Of a stretch of 64,000 nt of DNA, positions 23,477-32,767 are shown piece after piece. The DNA lies in the NCBI RefSeq assembly GCF_018614875.1, contig NZ_JAGGNW010000012.1:248001-312000 (forward strand), read 5' to 3'. The translations under genes and the position numbers were made by a program. Each line of letters starts with the position of its first letter. Position 1 is the first letter of the stretch. Below the pieces are notes generated by a model. The model was not told where the DNA came from. It did not search any database and was given only the letters and a program-made list of their open reading frames with translations. The stretch is from Variovorax paradoxus (lineage in GTDB: Bacteria; Pseudomonadota; Gammaproteobacteria; Burkholderiales; Burkholderiaceae_C).

Positions 23477-25740
23477 ACCGCTGCCTCCGTGCCTACACCT
23501 GTTCCTGCCCCCGCTCCCGCCCCTTCGGTCGGATGCCCCCCGCCCTGCATCGCCCACAGGTGCGCATAGATGCCCTTGGGCCGGTTCAGCAGCGTTTCGT
23601 GCGTGCCGCCTTCGACGATCTTCCCCTTGTCCATCACGATGATGCGGTGCGCATGCCGCACAGCCGAGAGCCGGTGCGCGATGATGAAGACCGTGCGCCC
23701 CTTGCAGATGTGCGCCATGTTGCGCTGCACGATGGCTTCGCTCTCGTAGTCCAGCGCGCTGGTGGCCTCGTCGAAGATCAGGATGCGCGGATGAGTGAAA
23801 AGCGCCCGTGCGATGGCGATGCGCTGGCGCTGCCCACCCGAGAGGCTCGCGCCCTGCTCGCCGACCAGGGTGTCGTAGCCCTCGGGCAGCTCGCTGATGA
23901 ATTCGTGGGCACCGGCCAGTTGGGCGGCCTGCATCACGGCCTCGAGCGGTGCGGCCGGATCGACGACGGCGATGTTCTCGCGCACGCTGCGGTTGAAGAG
24001 GGTGTTCTCCTGCAGCACCACCCCCACCTGCCTTCTCAGTTGCGCCGCGTCGATCAGGCTGATGTCGATGCCGTCGACCAGGAGGCGCCCCTGCTCGGGG
24101 CTGTAGAGGCGCTGGACGAGCTTGGTGAGCGTGCTCTTGCCGGAGCCCGAGCGACCGACGATGCCGATGACTTCGCCGGGGCGCACGTCGAGGCTGACGC
24201 CGTGCAGCACGGGGGCGGCCTCGGGGCGGTAGCGAAAGGTGAGGTTGTCCAGCGTGACGCGGCCCTTCAGCGCTGGCAGTTGGGCGGCGGTGCTCGGGGG
24301 CACTTCGGTGCGGGTGTTGAGGATGTCGCCGAGCCGGGCCATGGAGATGCCGGTCTGCTGGAAGTCGGTCCACAGCTGGGCCATGCGCATGATGGGCTGG
24401 CTCACGCGCTGGGCGAACATGTTGAAGGCGACGAACTGGCCGACGGTCAGGTCGTTGTTCATCACGAGGTGGGCGCCGTACCAGAGGGTGGCGGCGTTGA
24501 CGAGCTTGCCGATGAGGTTGACGCCTTCGTGCGCCCAGCTCGCGAGGTTCTGGGTCCGGAAGCTGGCCGAGACGTAGGCGGCGAGCTGGTTGTCCCAGCG
24601 GCGGCCGAAGGCGGGCTCGAGCGCGGTGGCCTTGACGGTCTGGATGGCGCTGACGGTCTCCACCAGCATGGCCTGGTTCTCCGCGCCGCGCGCGAACTTC
24701 TCGTCCAGGCGCCGGCGCAGGATCGGCACCACCGCGAGGCTCAGGCCGAAGTACAGCGGCAGGCTCGCGAGCACGATCAGGGTCAGGGGCACGCTGTAGA
24801 ACAGCATGACGGCCACGAAGACGACGGAGAAGACGACGTCGAGCAGCACCGTGAGCGCGTTGCCGGTGAGAAAGCTGCGGATGTTCTCGAGCTCGCGCAC
24901 GCGGGCGACCGAGTCGCCGACGCGCCGGGCCTGGAAGTAGGCCAGGGGCAGTTGCACCAAGTGGCGGAACAGCCGCGCACCGAGCTCGACGTCGATGCGG
25001 TTGGTGGTGTGGCTGAAGATGTAGCTGCGCAGACCGTTCAGCAGCGACTCGAAGATGACGACCACCAGCAGGCCGATGACGAGCACATCGAGCGTGGTCA
25101 TGCCGCGGTGCACCAGCACCTTGTCCATCACGACCTGGAAGAAGAGCGGGCTGACCAGCGCGAAGAGCTGCAGGATGAAGGAGATGAAAAGCACTTCGCC
25201 GAGCAGCTTCCTGTGCTTGACGAGGCTGGGGATGAACCAGGAGAAGTCGAACTTGGCGAGTTCGCCCGCGAGGCTGGCGCGGCTGGTGAGGAGGATGAGT
25301 TCGCCGGTCCAGTGCGCGGCGAAGACGTCCAGGGGTTCGATGACGGGGCGGCCATTCGAAGCTGACGGGTCTTGCAGCAGGACGCGCTGGGCGTCGCACT
25401 GGGCGAGGATGACGAAGTGCTCGCTGCCGTCCCCGTTGCGCAGGACTGCCAGTGCGGGCAAGGGCGTCAGGGACAGGCGCTCGAGCGTCGTGCGGGACGA
25501 CTTGGCCTTCAGGCCGAGGTGCTTGGCTGCTCGCAGCAGCGTGGCCGTGTCGATGGACTCGGAAGGGGTCAGGCCCAGTTGATGCGCCAGCAGGGCGGCA
25601 TCGGCAGCGATCTGGTGGAAGCGGGCCACCGTGCACAGGGCGACCAGCGACGGATGCGCCAATGGCACCGGGGCTGCGGACACCTTTGCGTTCGCTGTCA
25701 CCGTTGCCTGTGCGGCAACGGCTATCTCTGCTTCTCCCAA
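23473..25740 (-). CDS. HlyB-type type I secretion ABC transporter/permease
   Basis: Inner-membrane exporter of about 755 residues. Order: N-terminal C39-peptidase-like domain (about 30-150), six-helix ABC membrane domain (about 165-450), ATPase domain with Walker A GRSGSGKST, signature LSGGQRQRIAIARAL, Walker B ILIFDEATSALD and switch histidine IIAHRLS. At the place of the peptidase cysteine I see HPSLVAL rather than a Cys-Gly pair, so the domain is probably a non-cleaving, RTX-docking CLD as in HlyB. No ATG fits; two TTG codons do (25755 and 25740). I take 25740 because GGGGAGA lies seven bases upstream. It is the first gene of the exporter-adaptor-AP2-lipoprotein-RTX group. Confidence 0.92.
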   Translation of the reverse strand: MGEAEIAVAAQATVTANAKVSAAPVPLAHPSLVALCTVARFHQIAADAALLAHQLGLTPSESIDTATLLRAAKHLGLKAKSSRTTLERLSLTPLPALAVLRNGDGSEHFVILAQCDAQRVLLQDPSASNGRPVIEPLDVFAAHWTGELILLTSRASLAGELAKFDFSWFIPSLVKHRKLLGEVLFISFILQLFALVSPLFFQVVMDKVLVHRGMTTLDVLVIGLLVVVIFESLLNGLRSYIFSHTTNRIDVELGARLFRHLVQLPLAYFQARRVGDSVARVRELENIRSFLTGNALTVLLDVVFSVVFVAVMLFYSVPLTLIVLASLPLYFGLSLAVVPILRRRLDEKFARGAENQAMLVETVSAIQTVKATALEPAFGRRWDNQLAAYVSASFRTQNLASWAHEGVNLIGKLVNAATLWYGAHLVMNNDLTVGQFVAFNMFAQRVSQPIMRMAQLWTDFQQTGISMARLGDILNTRTEVPPSTAAQLPALKGRVTLDNLTFRYRPEAAPVLHGVSLDVRPGEVIGIVGRSGSGKSTLTKLVQRLYSPEQGRLLVDGIDISLIDAAQLRRQVGVVLQENTLFNRSVRENIAVVDPAAPLEAVMQAAQLAGAHEFISELPEGYDTLVGEQGASLSGGQRQRIAIARALFTHPRILIFDEATSALDYESEAIVQRNMAHICKGRTVFIIAHRLSAVRHAHRIIVMDKGKIVEGGTHETLLNRPKGIYAHLWAMQGGGHPTEGAGAGAGTGVGTEAAV

Positions 25741-26113
25741 TCTCTTTCTCCCCAAGCATTTTTTGTCCGCCTGAGTACATGGAGTCGCAGGCGATCGGCT
25801 ATATGCAGGGATTGTCAGCTGCCGGTTGAAATAATTGCTAACAAAATAGCGTACCGCACGAAGTCATCGGTGAAAACGAGACATATCTCACACGCCAAGC
25901 GGGCGCATAGCGACACCTCTCGTCGATAAGTAGTTATTAGGTTTTCAAAAAAAGCTGATTGCAGTTTGCTCGCCGCTATTTCAGTCGGTGGCTGTGATTC
26001 GCCCCCTCAATCTCGGAGGAGACCCAAGACCCCCTAAATGAATTCGATACAAGTGACATCGCCCGCAAGCTGCGAATTAACTTTAGGCAATCAAGCTGCC
26101 CCACGTAGGCAAA
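25741..26113. promoter_or_regulatory. AT-rich region upstream of the secretion cassette
   Basis: About 370 bases without a gene between the exporter start and the BamE-like stop. It is much richer in A and T than the flanking genes (for example around 25825-25860 and 25925-25965), as expected for the promoter of an acquired operon reading left. An inverted repeat GCTAACAAAATAGC lies near 25837-25850. I cannot assign -35/-10 boxes with confidence, and no transcription terminator for either side is clear. Confidence 0.5.
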
Positions 26114-26617
26114 CTAATTCGCCTCGGCGCCCCGGTCGGGCGACGACCCGCTGCGCACCACGCGCTGGTCGTCGTTGAGCACCGCGGTGAACACCATGGG
26201 CGAATTCGGCGGCTGGACCCAGCGCCACTCCCATTCGGTTTCACGCTTGAGCGCGTAGGGCGTGATCTTCGCCGGCTTGCCGAGCATCTTGCGCAGGTCT
26301 TCCATCATCATGCCCGGCTGCACCCTGGCGAAGTTCTCGGGCGTCAGCACCTGGCGCAGCGCACTCATCTTGCCGTCGGCGCCGATGGTGACCATGTAGT
26401 TCTTCTGGCCCTGCGGCTGGCGGTTGTACTCGAGCACGCGGCCGTTCGGCGCATCCCAGATGTTCTCGGGCTCGCCGAATCTGGCGCGCACATCGGCTTC
26501 GGTGGAGACGCCTTCCTCCAGTTCGCCGATGCGCCGGTTGTCGCAGCCCGCAAGCCCGATCACCCCCGCCAACAACGCCGTTGCCATGCCGATCCGCCAC
26601 TGTTGCCGCTGCTTCAT
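26114..26617 (-). CDS. BamE/SmpA-OmlA domain lipoprotein
   Basis: A 167-residue lipoprotein with signal peptide MKQRQQWRIGMATALLAGVI and lipobox GLAGC. Residues about 30-75 (LEEGVSTEADVRARFGEPEN) match the first SmpA/OmlA half; LTPENFARVQPGMMMEDLRK starts a second similar half, so the protein seems to hold two BamE-like repeats. BamE proteins stabilise the outer-membrane protein assembly machine. This one is longer than classical BamE (about 110) and may be a paralog, so no symbol is given. The ATG at 26617 is 39 bases from the divergent DUF3460 start, so the two promoters must overlap. Confidence 0.85.
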   Translation of the reverse strand: MKQRQQWRIGMATALLAGVIGLAGCDNRRIGELEEGVSTEADVRARFGEPENIWDAPNGRVLEYNRQPQGQKNYMVTIGADGKMSALRQVLTPENFARVQPGMMMEDLRKMLGKPAKITPYALKRETEWEWRWVQPPNSPMVFTAVLNDDQRVVRSGSSPDRGAEAN

Positions 26618-26656
26618 TCCATCCCCGGTAAAATTCGCGCTACAAAGGTCCAGTCT

Positions 26657-26863
26657 ATGTCCATCTTCCGCCGCCCCCACTACACCTCCGAGATCACCAA
26701 TTTCATCGAGGAGATGAAAGCCAAGAAGCCGACGCTGGAGGCCGAACAGCGCGCCGGCCGCGCCCTGCTCTGGGACAAGCACCTCGACCGCAGCCTGCTC
26801 GAGGAGTACAGCGACGCCCGCGTGCCGATGCAGCCGTACGTCTACCAGACCCAAGTCAAGTAA
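26657..26863 (+). CDS. DUF3460 family protein
   Basis: A 68-residue protein starting MSIFRRPHYTSEITNFIEEM. It matches the small DUF3460 family found almost only in Burkholderiales, with the conserved YTSEIT...FIEEMK N-terminus and a WDK segment in the middle. It is charged, soluble and helical in appearance. Its location directly ahead of scpA is the usual one. Function unknown. The start at 26657 is fixed by the family N-terminus. Confidence 0.88.
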   Translation: MSIFRRPHYTSEITNFIEEMKAKKPTLEAEQRAGRALLWDKHLDRSLLEEYSDARVPMQPYVYQTQVK

Positions 26864-26907
26864 TGGTGCCCAGCCGGCATCCATCGTTCCCTTTCATCGC
26901 GCCCGCA

Positions 26908-26924
26908 GCTATTGAAATGATAGC
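26908..26924. repeat. 17-nt palindromic repeat GCTATTGAAATGATAGC
   Basis: A short inverted repeat lying ten bases before the scpA start codon. A second 17-nt element of the same build (GCTATCTTTTCAGTAGC) is at 60848-60864. Dispersed palindromes ending in GCTAT and ATAGC are common between genes in Comamonadaceae. It overlaps the region where the scpA ribosome-binding site would be, so it could influence scpA translation through a hairpin. Confidence 0.6.
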
Positions 26925-26933
26925 AAGCACCCG

Positions 26934-27770
26934 ATGAAGGGCAACGAGGACAACGACACGCTCGTGGCCAGCATGCCCGAAGTGGTCGACCAGGTCGCGC
27001 TCGCCAGGCTCTATGGCGAGCCGTTGTTCGCGATGCCGAAGGACCTGTACATCCCGCCGGAGGCGCTGCAGGTTTTTCTCGAGGCCTTCGAAGGCCCGCT
27101 GGACCTGCTGCTCTACCTGATCCGCAAGCAGAACTTCAACATCCTAGACATCCCGATGGCGGGGCTCACGCGGCAGTACCTGAGCTACGTCGACGAGATC
27201 CGCCAGACGAACCTCGAACTCGCGGCCGAGTACCTGCTGATGGCCGCGATGCTGATCGAGATCAAGTCGCGCATGCTGCTGCCGCCCAAGAAGGTGGCAG
27301 ACGGCGAAGAAGCCGAAGACCCGCGCGCCGAGCTGGTTCGCCGCCTGATGGAGTACGAGCAGACCAAGCTGCAGGCCGCGGCCATCAGCGTCCTGCCGAC
27401 CTACGGGCGTGACTTCTGGAAGGGGCAGGTCTATATCGAGCAGTCGCTCAAGCCCCGCTTTCCCGACGTGAACGTGGTCGAGTTGCGCGACGCTTGGGCC
27501 GACATCATGAAGCGCGCCAAGCTCGTGCAGCACCACAAGATCTCGCGCGAGGAACTCAATGTGCGCGAGCACATGAGCATCGTGCTGCGCCACCTGCAGG
27601 GGCAGCGTTTCGTCGAGTTCGAGAAACTGTTCGACGTATCGCGCGGCGCGCCGGTGCTGATCGTCACCTTCATCGCGATGCTCGAGCTGGCGAAGGAAAC
27701 GCTGATCGACATCACGCAGGCGGAAGCCTTCGCGCCGATCTACGTGCGGCTGGCCTATTCCCCCGCCTGA
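26934..27770 (+). CDS. scpA: segregation and condensation protein A
   Basis: A 278-residue kleisin subunit of the SMC-ScpAB condensin, which organises and segregates the chromosome. The N-terminal SMC-binding part is clear (LQVFLEAFEGPLDLLLYLIR, then KQNFNILDIPMAGLTRQYL). The C-terminal winged-helix part follows (FVEFEKLFDVSRGAPVLIVT, then FIAMLELAKETLIDITQ). The ATG at 26934 begins MKGNEDNDTLVASMPEVVDQ, a short unstructured tail. scpB is not in the window. The gene stands ahead of the nad/pan cluster, as in other Burkholderiales where scpA precedes panC. Confidence 0.94.
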   Translation: MKGNEDNDTLVASMPEVVDQVALARLYGEPLFAMPKDLYIPPEALQVFLEAFEGPLDLLLYLIRKQNFNILDIPMAGLTRQYLSYVDEIRQTNLELAAEYLLMAAMLIEIKSRMLLPPKKVADGEEAEDPRAELVRRLMEYEQTKLQAAAISVLPTYGRDFWKGQVYIEQSLKPRFPDVNVVELRDAWADIMKRAKLVQHHKISREELNVREHMSIVLRHLQGQRFVEFEKLFDVSRGAPVLIVTFIAMLELAKETLIDITQAEAFAPIYVRLAYSPA

Positions 27771-27798
27771 TCCGCTCCAGAAAACCGGGAATTCCGCC

Positions 27799-29370
27799 GT
27801 GCACGACTTCGACGTCCTCATCGTCGGCAGCGGCCTCGCAGGCCTCTCCGCCGCGCTGCACCTGGCGCCCACGCACCGCGTGGCCGTGCTGACCAAGCGC
27901 GCCCTGAACGACGGCTCCAGCGCCTGGGCGCAGGGCGGCATTGCCGCGGTGCTGGCCGCGGGCGACAGCTTCGACGCCCATGTCGAAGACACGCTGATTG
28001 CCGGCGCCGGCCTCTGCGACCCCGAGGCCACGCGCTTCGTCGTCGAGCATGCGCCCGAAACCATCGGCTGGCTGCGCGAACTCGGCGTGCCGTTTTCGGA
28101 AGAAGGCGGCGGCCTGCACCTGACGCGCGAGGGCGGCCACAGCCAGCGCCGCATCGTGCACGTGACCGACGCCACCGGCGCGGCCGTGCAGCAGGTGCTG
28201 ATCGAGCACGTGCGCCGCACGCCCAGCATCACGCTGTTCGAGCACCACACGCTGGTCGACCTGGTCACCGGCAGCAAGCTCGGACTGGACGACCCGGCCT
28301 GCGTGGGCCTCTACGCGCTGGACGACGAAACCGGCGAAGTGCTGAGCTTCCGCGCGCCGCACACCATCCTGGCCACCGGCGGCGCGGGCAAGGTGTACCT
28401 CTACACGACCAACCCGGACACCGCCACCGGCGACGGCATTGCCGCGGCCTGGCGCGCGGGCTGCCGGGTGTCGAACATGGAATTCATTCAGTTCCACCCA
28501 ACCTGCCTGTTCCACCCGCACGCCAAGTCGTTCCTGATCAGCGAGGCGGTGCGCGGCGAGGGCGGGTTGCTCAAGTTGCCCGATGGAACGCGCTTCATGC
28601 CCAGGCACGACGAGCGCGCCGAACTCGCGCCGCGCGACGTGGTAGCGCGCGCCATCGACTTCGAGATGAAGAAGCACGGCCTGGACTGCGTGTATCTCGA
28701 CATTTCGCACCAGCCCAAAGAGTTCCTGAAGGCGCACTTTCCCAACATCCTCGCGCGCTGCGCGCAGCTGGGCATCGACATCACGCGCGAGCCCATTCCC
28801 GTGGTGCCGGCCGCGCACTACACCTGCGGCGGCGTGCGGAGCGACCTCGCCGGGCGCACCGACGTGCCCGGCCTCTATGCCATCGGCGAGACCGCCTGCA
28901 CCGGGCTGCATGGTGCCAATCGCCTCGCGAGCAATTCGCTGGTGGAGTGCATGGTGTTCGCGCGCGCCGCCGCCGCCGCCATTGCCGCGGCACCGGTGCG
29001 CGGGAGCATCGCACTGCCGGCGTGGGACGAAAGCCGCGTGACCGACGCCGACGAGGCCGTGGTCATCTCGCACAACTGGGACGAGCTGCGCCGCTTCATG
29101 TGGGACTACGTCGGCATCGTGCGCACCAACAAGCGCCTGGAGCGCGCAAGCCACCGCATCGCGCTGCTGCAAGCCGAGATCCAGGAGTTCTACGCGAACT
29201 TCCACGTCACGCGCGACCTGCTCGAACTGCGCAACCTGGTGCAGGTGGCCGATCTGATCGTGCGCTCCGCACAGGCCCGCCACGAAAGCCGCGGCCTGCA
29301 TTTCAGCCGCGACTATCCCTCGCTCGCCGAGCCCGCCGCGCCCACGGTGCTGGTGCCGTTGGCGGGCTGA
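27799..29370 (+). CDS. nadB: L-aspartate oxidase
   Basis: A 523-residue FAD enzyme of the succinate dehydrogenase flavoprotein family. It oxidises L-aspartate to iminoaspartate, the first step of de novo NAD synthesis. The dinucleotide fold [18 protein letters not shown] is at 6-23, the [13 protein letters not shown] loop follows, and the active-site segments [18 protein letters not shown] and [19 protein letters not shown] are intact. A GTG at 27799 is the only reasonable start ([12 protein letters not shown]). Its partner quinolinate synthase gene nadA and nadC lie 3.4 kb away, convergent. Confidence 0.96.
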   Translation: MHDFDVLIVGSGLAGLSAALHLAPTHRVAVLTKRALNDGSSAWAQGGIAAVLAAGDSFDAHVEDTLIAGAGLCDPEATRFVVEHAPETIGWLRELGVPFSEEGGGLHLTREGGHSQRRIVHVTDATGAAVQQVLIEHVRRTPSITLFEHHTLVDLVTGSKLGLDDPACVGLYALDDETGEVLSFRAPHTILATGGAGKVYLYTTNPDTATGDGIAAAWRAGCRVSNMEFIQFHPTCLFHPHAKSFLISEAVRGEGGLLKLPDGTRFMPRHDERAELAPRDVVARAIDFEMKKHGLDCVYLDISHQPKEFLKAHFPNILARCAQLGIDITREPIPVVPAAHYTCGGVRSDLAGRTDVPGLYAIGETACTGLHGANRLASNSLVECMVFARAAAAAIAAAPVRGSIALPAWDESRVTDADEAVVISHNWDELRRFMWDYVGIVRTNKRLERASHRIALLQAEIQEFYANFHVTRDLLELRNLVQVADLIVRSAQARHESRGLHFSRDYPSLAEPAAPTVLVPLAG

Positions 29371-29432
29371 AGCTTCCGTTTCCGTTTTCCTTCCGATCCA
29401 CCGTTCGTTTCGCAGCGAGAGGCGCCCCCACC

Positions 29433-29834
29433 ATGTTCCGCACCCTGCTCAAGTCCAAGATCCACCGCGTTGCCGTCACCGATTGCGAACTGCACTACGA
29501 GGGCTCCTGCGCCATCGACGAAGACCTGCTCGATGCCGCCAATCTGGCCGAGAACGAGCAGGTCCACATCTGGAACATCAACAACGGCGAGCGCTTCGTC
29601 ACCTATGCGATCCGCGGCGAGCGGGGCACCGGCATCATCTCGGTCAACGGTTCGGCCGCACGCCGGGCCTCGGTGGGCGACCTGATCATCATCGCGGCGT
29701 TCGGTCTGGTGCCGGAAGACCAGGTGGCGGGCTACAAGCCCAAGCTGGTGTTCGTGGACGGCGCCAACCGCATCAAGGAAGAACGCGCCCACATCCCGGT
29801 GCAGGCAGCTTCCGGCGAGACCGTCCCGGCCTGA
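29433..29834 (+). CDS. panD: aspartate 1-decarboxylase
   Basis: A 133-residue pyruvoyl enzyme forming beta-alanine from L-aspartate for pantothenate. The self-cleavage site is Gly24-Ser25 in HYEGSCAID; Ser25 becomes the pyruvoyl group. Other conserved parts are [37 protein letters not shown] and [10 protein letters not shown]. The length is that of the usual proenzyme. The start at 29433 ([12 protein letters not shown]) matches the family. It is 62 bases after nadB, which uses the same substrate, and 65 bases before panB. Confidence 0.96.
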   Translation: MFRTLLKSKIHRVAVTDCELHYEGSCAIDEDLLDAANLAENEQVHIWNINNGERFVTYAIRGERGTGIISVNGSAARRASVGDLIIIAAFGLVPEDQVAGYKPKLVFVDGANRIKEERAHIPVQAASGETVPA

Positions 29835-29899
29835 CAACGCGCACCAGCGCCTGCGCCCTTCAAGCCGGCCCGCGGCCGCTCCATGGAAAAAGCCCGACC

Positions 29900-30784
29900 A
29901 TGCCATCCGTTCCCTCCCCCGCTTCCGCCTCCCCCTACGGCACCCTGCCGCCGGCCTCATCGCCGTCGCTGCGCAAGCCCGTAAGCCTGCCGCGCCTGGC
30001 CGACATGCATGCGCGCGGCGAGAAGATCGCGATGCTCACGGCCTACGACGCCACCTTTGCGGCCATGGCCGACGCGGCCGGCATCGACTGCCTGCTGGTC
30101 GGCGATTCGCTCGGCATGGTCTGCCAGGGCCTCCACAGCACGGTGGGCGTGATCCTGGACACCATGCGCTATCACACCGACAGCGTCTCGCGCGGCCTGC
30201 GCCGCGTGCAGGGCACGGCCTGGCTAATTGCCGACCTGCCCTTCGGCAGCTACCAGGAGTCGCGCGAGCAGGCGCTGCGCAGTGCCACGGTGCTGATGCA
30301 GGCCGGCGCCCACATGGTCAAGCTCGAAGGCGGCGGCTGGACCACCGAGACGGTGCGCTTCCTGGTCGAGCGCGGCATTCCGGTGTGCGCCCATCTGGGC
30401 CTGACGCCGCAGACCGTGCATGCGCTGGGCGGCTACCGCGTGCAGGGCAAGGGCGATGCGGCGGGCGCCGTGCTGAAGCAGCAGGCCCATGCGCTGCAGG
30501 ACGCGGGCGCCACGATGCTGGTGCTCGAGATGGTGCCGGCCGCACTGGCCGCCGAGCTCACTGCCGAGCTGACGCACTGCGCCACCATCGGTATCGGCGC
30601 GGGCAAGGGCACCGCCGGCCAGGTGCTGGTGTTGCACGACATGCTGGGCATCAACCTTGGAAAGATGCCGAAGTTCGTGCACAACTTCATGGCCGGCGCT
30701 TCGAGCATCGGCGAGGCGCTCGAAGCCTATGTGCGGGCCGTGAAAAACGGCAGCTTCCCCGACGACCAACTCCACGCCTGGTAA
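29900..30784 (+). CDS. panB: 3-methyl-2-oxobutanoate hydroxymethyltransferase
   Basis: A 294-residue TIM-barrel enzyme. It transfers a hydroxymethyl group from methylenetetrahydrofolate to ketoisovalerate, giving ketopantoate. Conserved parts are [32 protein letters not shown] with the metal-binding aspartate, [13 protein letters not shown] and [14 protein letters not shown]. The first 25 residues form a serine/proline-rich extension not needed by the fold. The ATG at 29900 keeps this extension; no better start exists until the domain itself. It is followed 12 bases later by panC. Confidence 0.96.
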   Translation: MPSVPSPASASPYGTLPPASSPSLRKPVSLPRLADMHARGEKIAMLTAYDATFAAMADAAGIDCLLVGDSLGMVCQGLHSTVGVILDTMRYHTDSVSRGLRRVQGTAWLIADLPFGSYQESREQALRSATVLMQAGAHMVKLEGGGWTTETVRFLVERGIPVCAHLGLTPQTVHALGGYRVQGKGDAAGAVLKQQAHALQDAGATMLVLEMVPAALAAELTAELTHCATIGIGAGKGTAGQVLVLHDMLGINLGKMPKFVHNFMAGASSIGEALEAYVRAVKNGSFPDDQLHAW

Positions 30785-32271
<1,487 letters not shown>

Positions 32272-32288
32272 GCGCGGAGACCTTTCAG

Positions 32289-32657
32289 ATGCGATTCACC
32301 ATCAGCCAACGCTTTTTCTTCGATGCCGCGCACACGCTCAAGCGCGAAATCGAAGCCCAGGGCAGCCGCCGTATCCACGGCCATACCTACCATGCCGAAG
32401 TCTGGCTCGCGGGCCAGCGCGATCCCGTGACGGGCATGGTCGTGGACCTGGGATTGCTGCGCCGCCGGCTCGACGATGTGCGCGAGCAGCTCGACCATCA
32501 CTTGCTCGACGACGTGGCGGGACTGCACCCGCCGACGCTTGAAAACCTCTGCCTGTTCATTGCGGACGCGCTGCCCGATCTGCGGCCGTCGCTGGCCCGC
32601 GTGCGCGTCTGGCGCGAGGCGCTGGGCGACTCCTGCACCGTGGACTTCCAAGTATGA
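32289..32657 (+). CDS. queD: 6-carboxytetrahydropterin synthase/QueD-like protein
   Basis: A 122-residue T-fold protein of the PTPS/QueD family, expected to turn dihydroneopterin triphosphate into carboxytetrahydropterin for queuosine. Zinc ligands are in FFFDAAHTL and IHGHTYHAEVW; the later catalytic His is in DHHLLDD and the substrate glutamate in the last strand (VWREALGDSC). The usual catalytic cysteine just before HGH (C-G-R-L-H-G-H in E. coli) is a serine here (GSRRIHGH), which is odd. Pairing with queE supports the assignment. The start is ATG 32289. Confidence 0.85.
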   Translation: MRFTISQRFFFDAAHTLKREIEAQGSRRIHGHTYHAEVWLAGQRDPVTGMVVDLGLLRRRLDDVREQLDHHLLDDVAGLHPPTLENLCLFIADALPDLRPSLARVRVWREALGDSCTVDFQV

Positions 32658-32659
32658 CT

Positions 32660-32758
32660 CCCTCTCCCCTTGGGGAGAGGGTGAGCGGCGCTCAAAGGCT
32701 GCGCGATGTTGTGGGGCTCCTGCCCTCTCCCTAGCCCTCTCCCGCGAGCGGGAGAGGG
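32660..32758. repeat. pair of CCCTCTCC/GGAGAGGG hairpins between convergent genes
   Basis: Two inverted repeats sit between queD and nadA: one at 32660-32681 (arms CCCTCTCCCC/GGGGAGAGGG) and one at 32735-32758 (arms CCCTCTCCCGC/CGGGAGAGGG). They share the same arm core, and the second is preceded by a direct copy GCCCTCTCCCTAG. Such elements recur between genes in many proteobacterial genomes. Here they are placed to end transcription from both sides, though no U-run follows. Confidence 0.7.
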
Positions 32759-32767
32759 AACAAGACG

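Noticed and set aside
21992..25780. A 1,262-codon open frame spanning both exporter genes
   Set aside because: Only its last 495 codons are the HlyD adaptor; the rest is an arginine/proline-rich out-of-frame reading of the HlyB gene, which has clear ABC motifs in the other frame.
25837..25850. GCTAACAAAATAGC as a regulator operator upstream of the exporter
   Set aside because: Only four-base perfect arms; it may be a short relative of the GCTAT palindromes, and there is no evidence for a binding protein.
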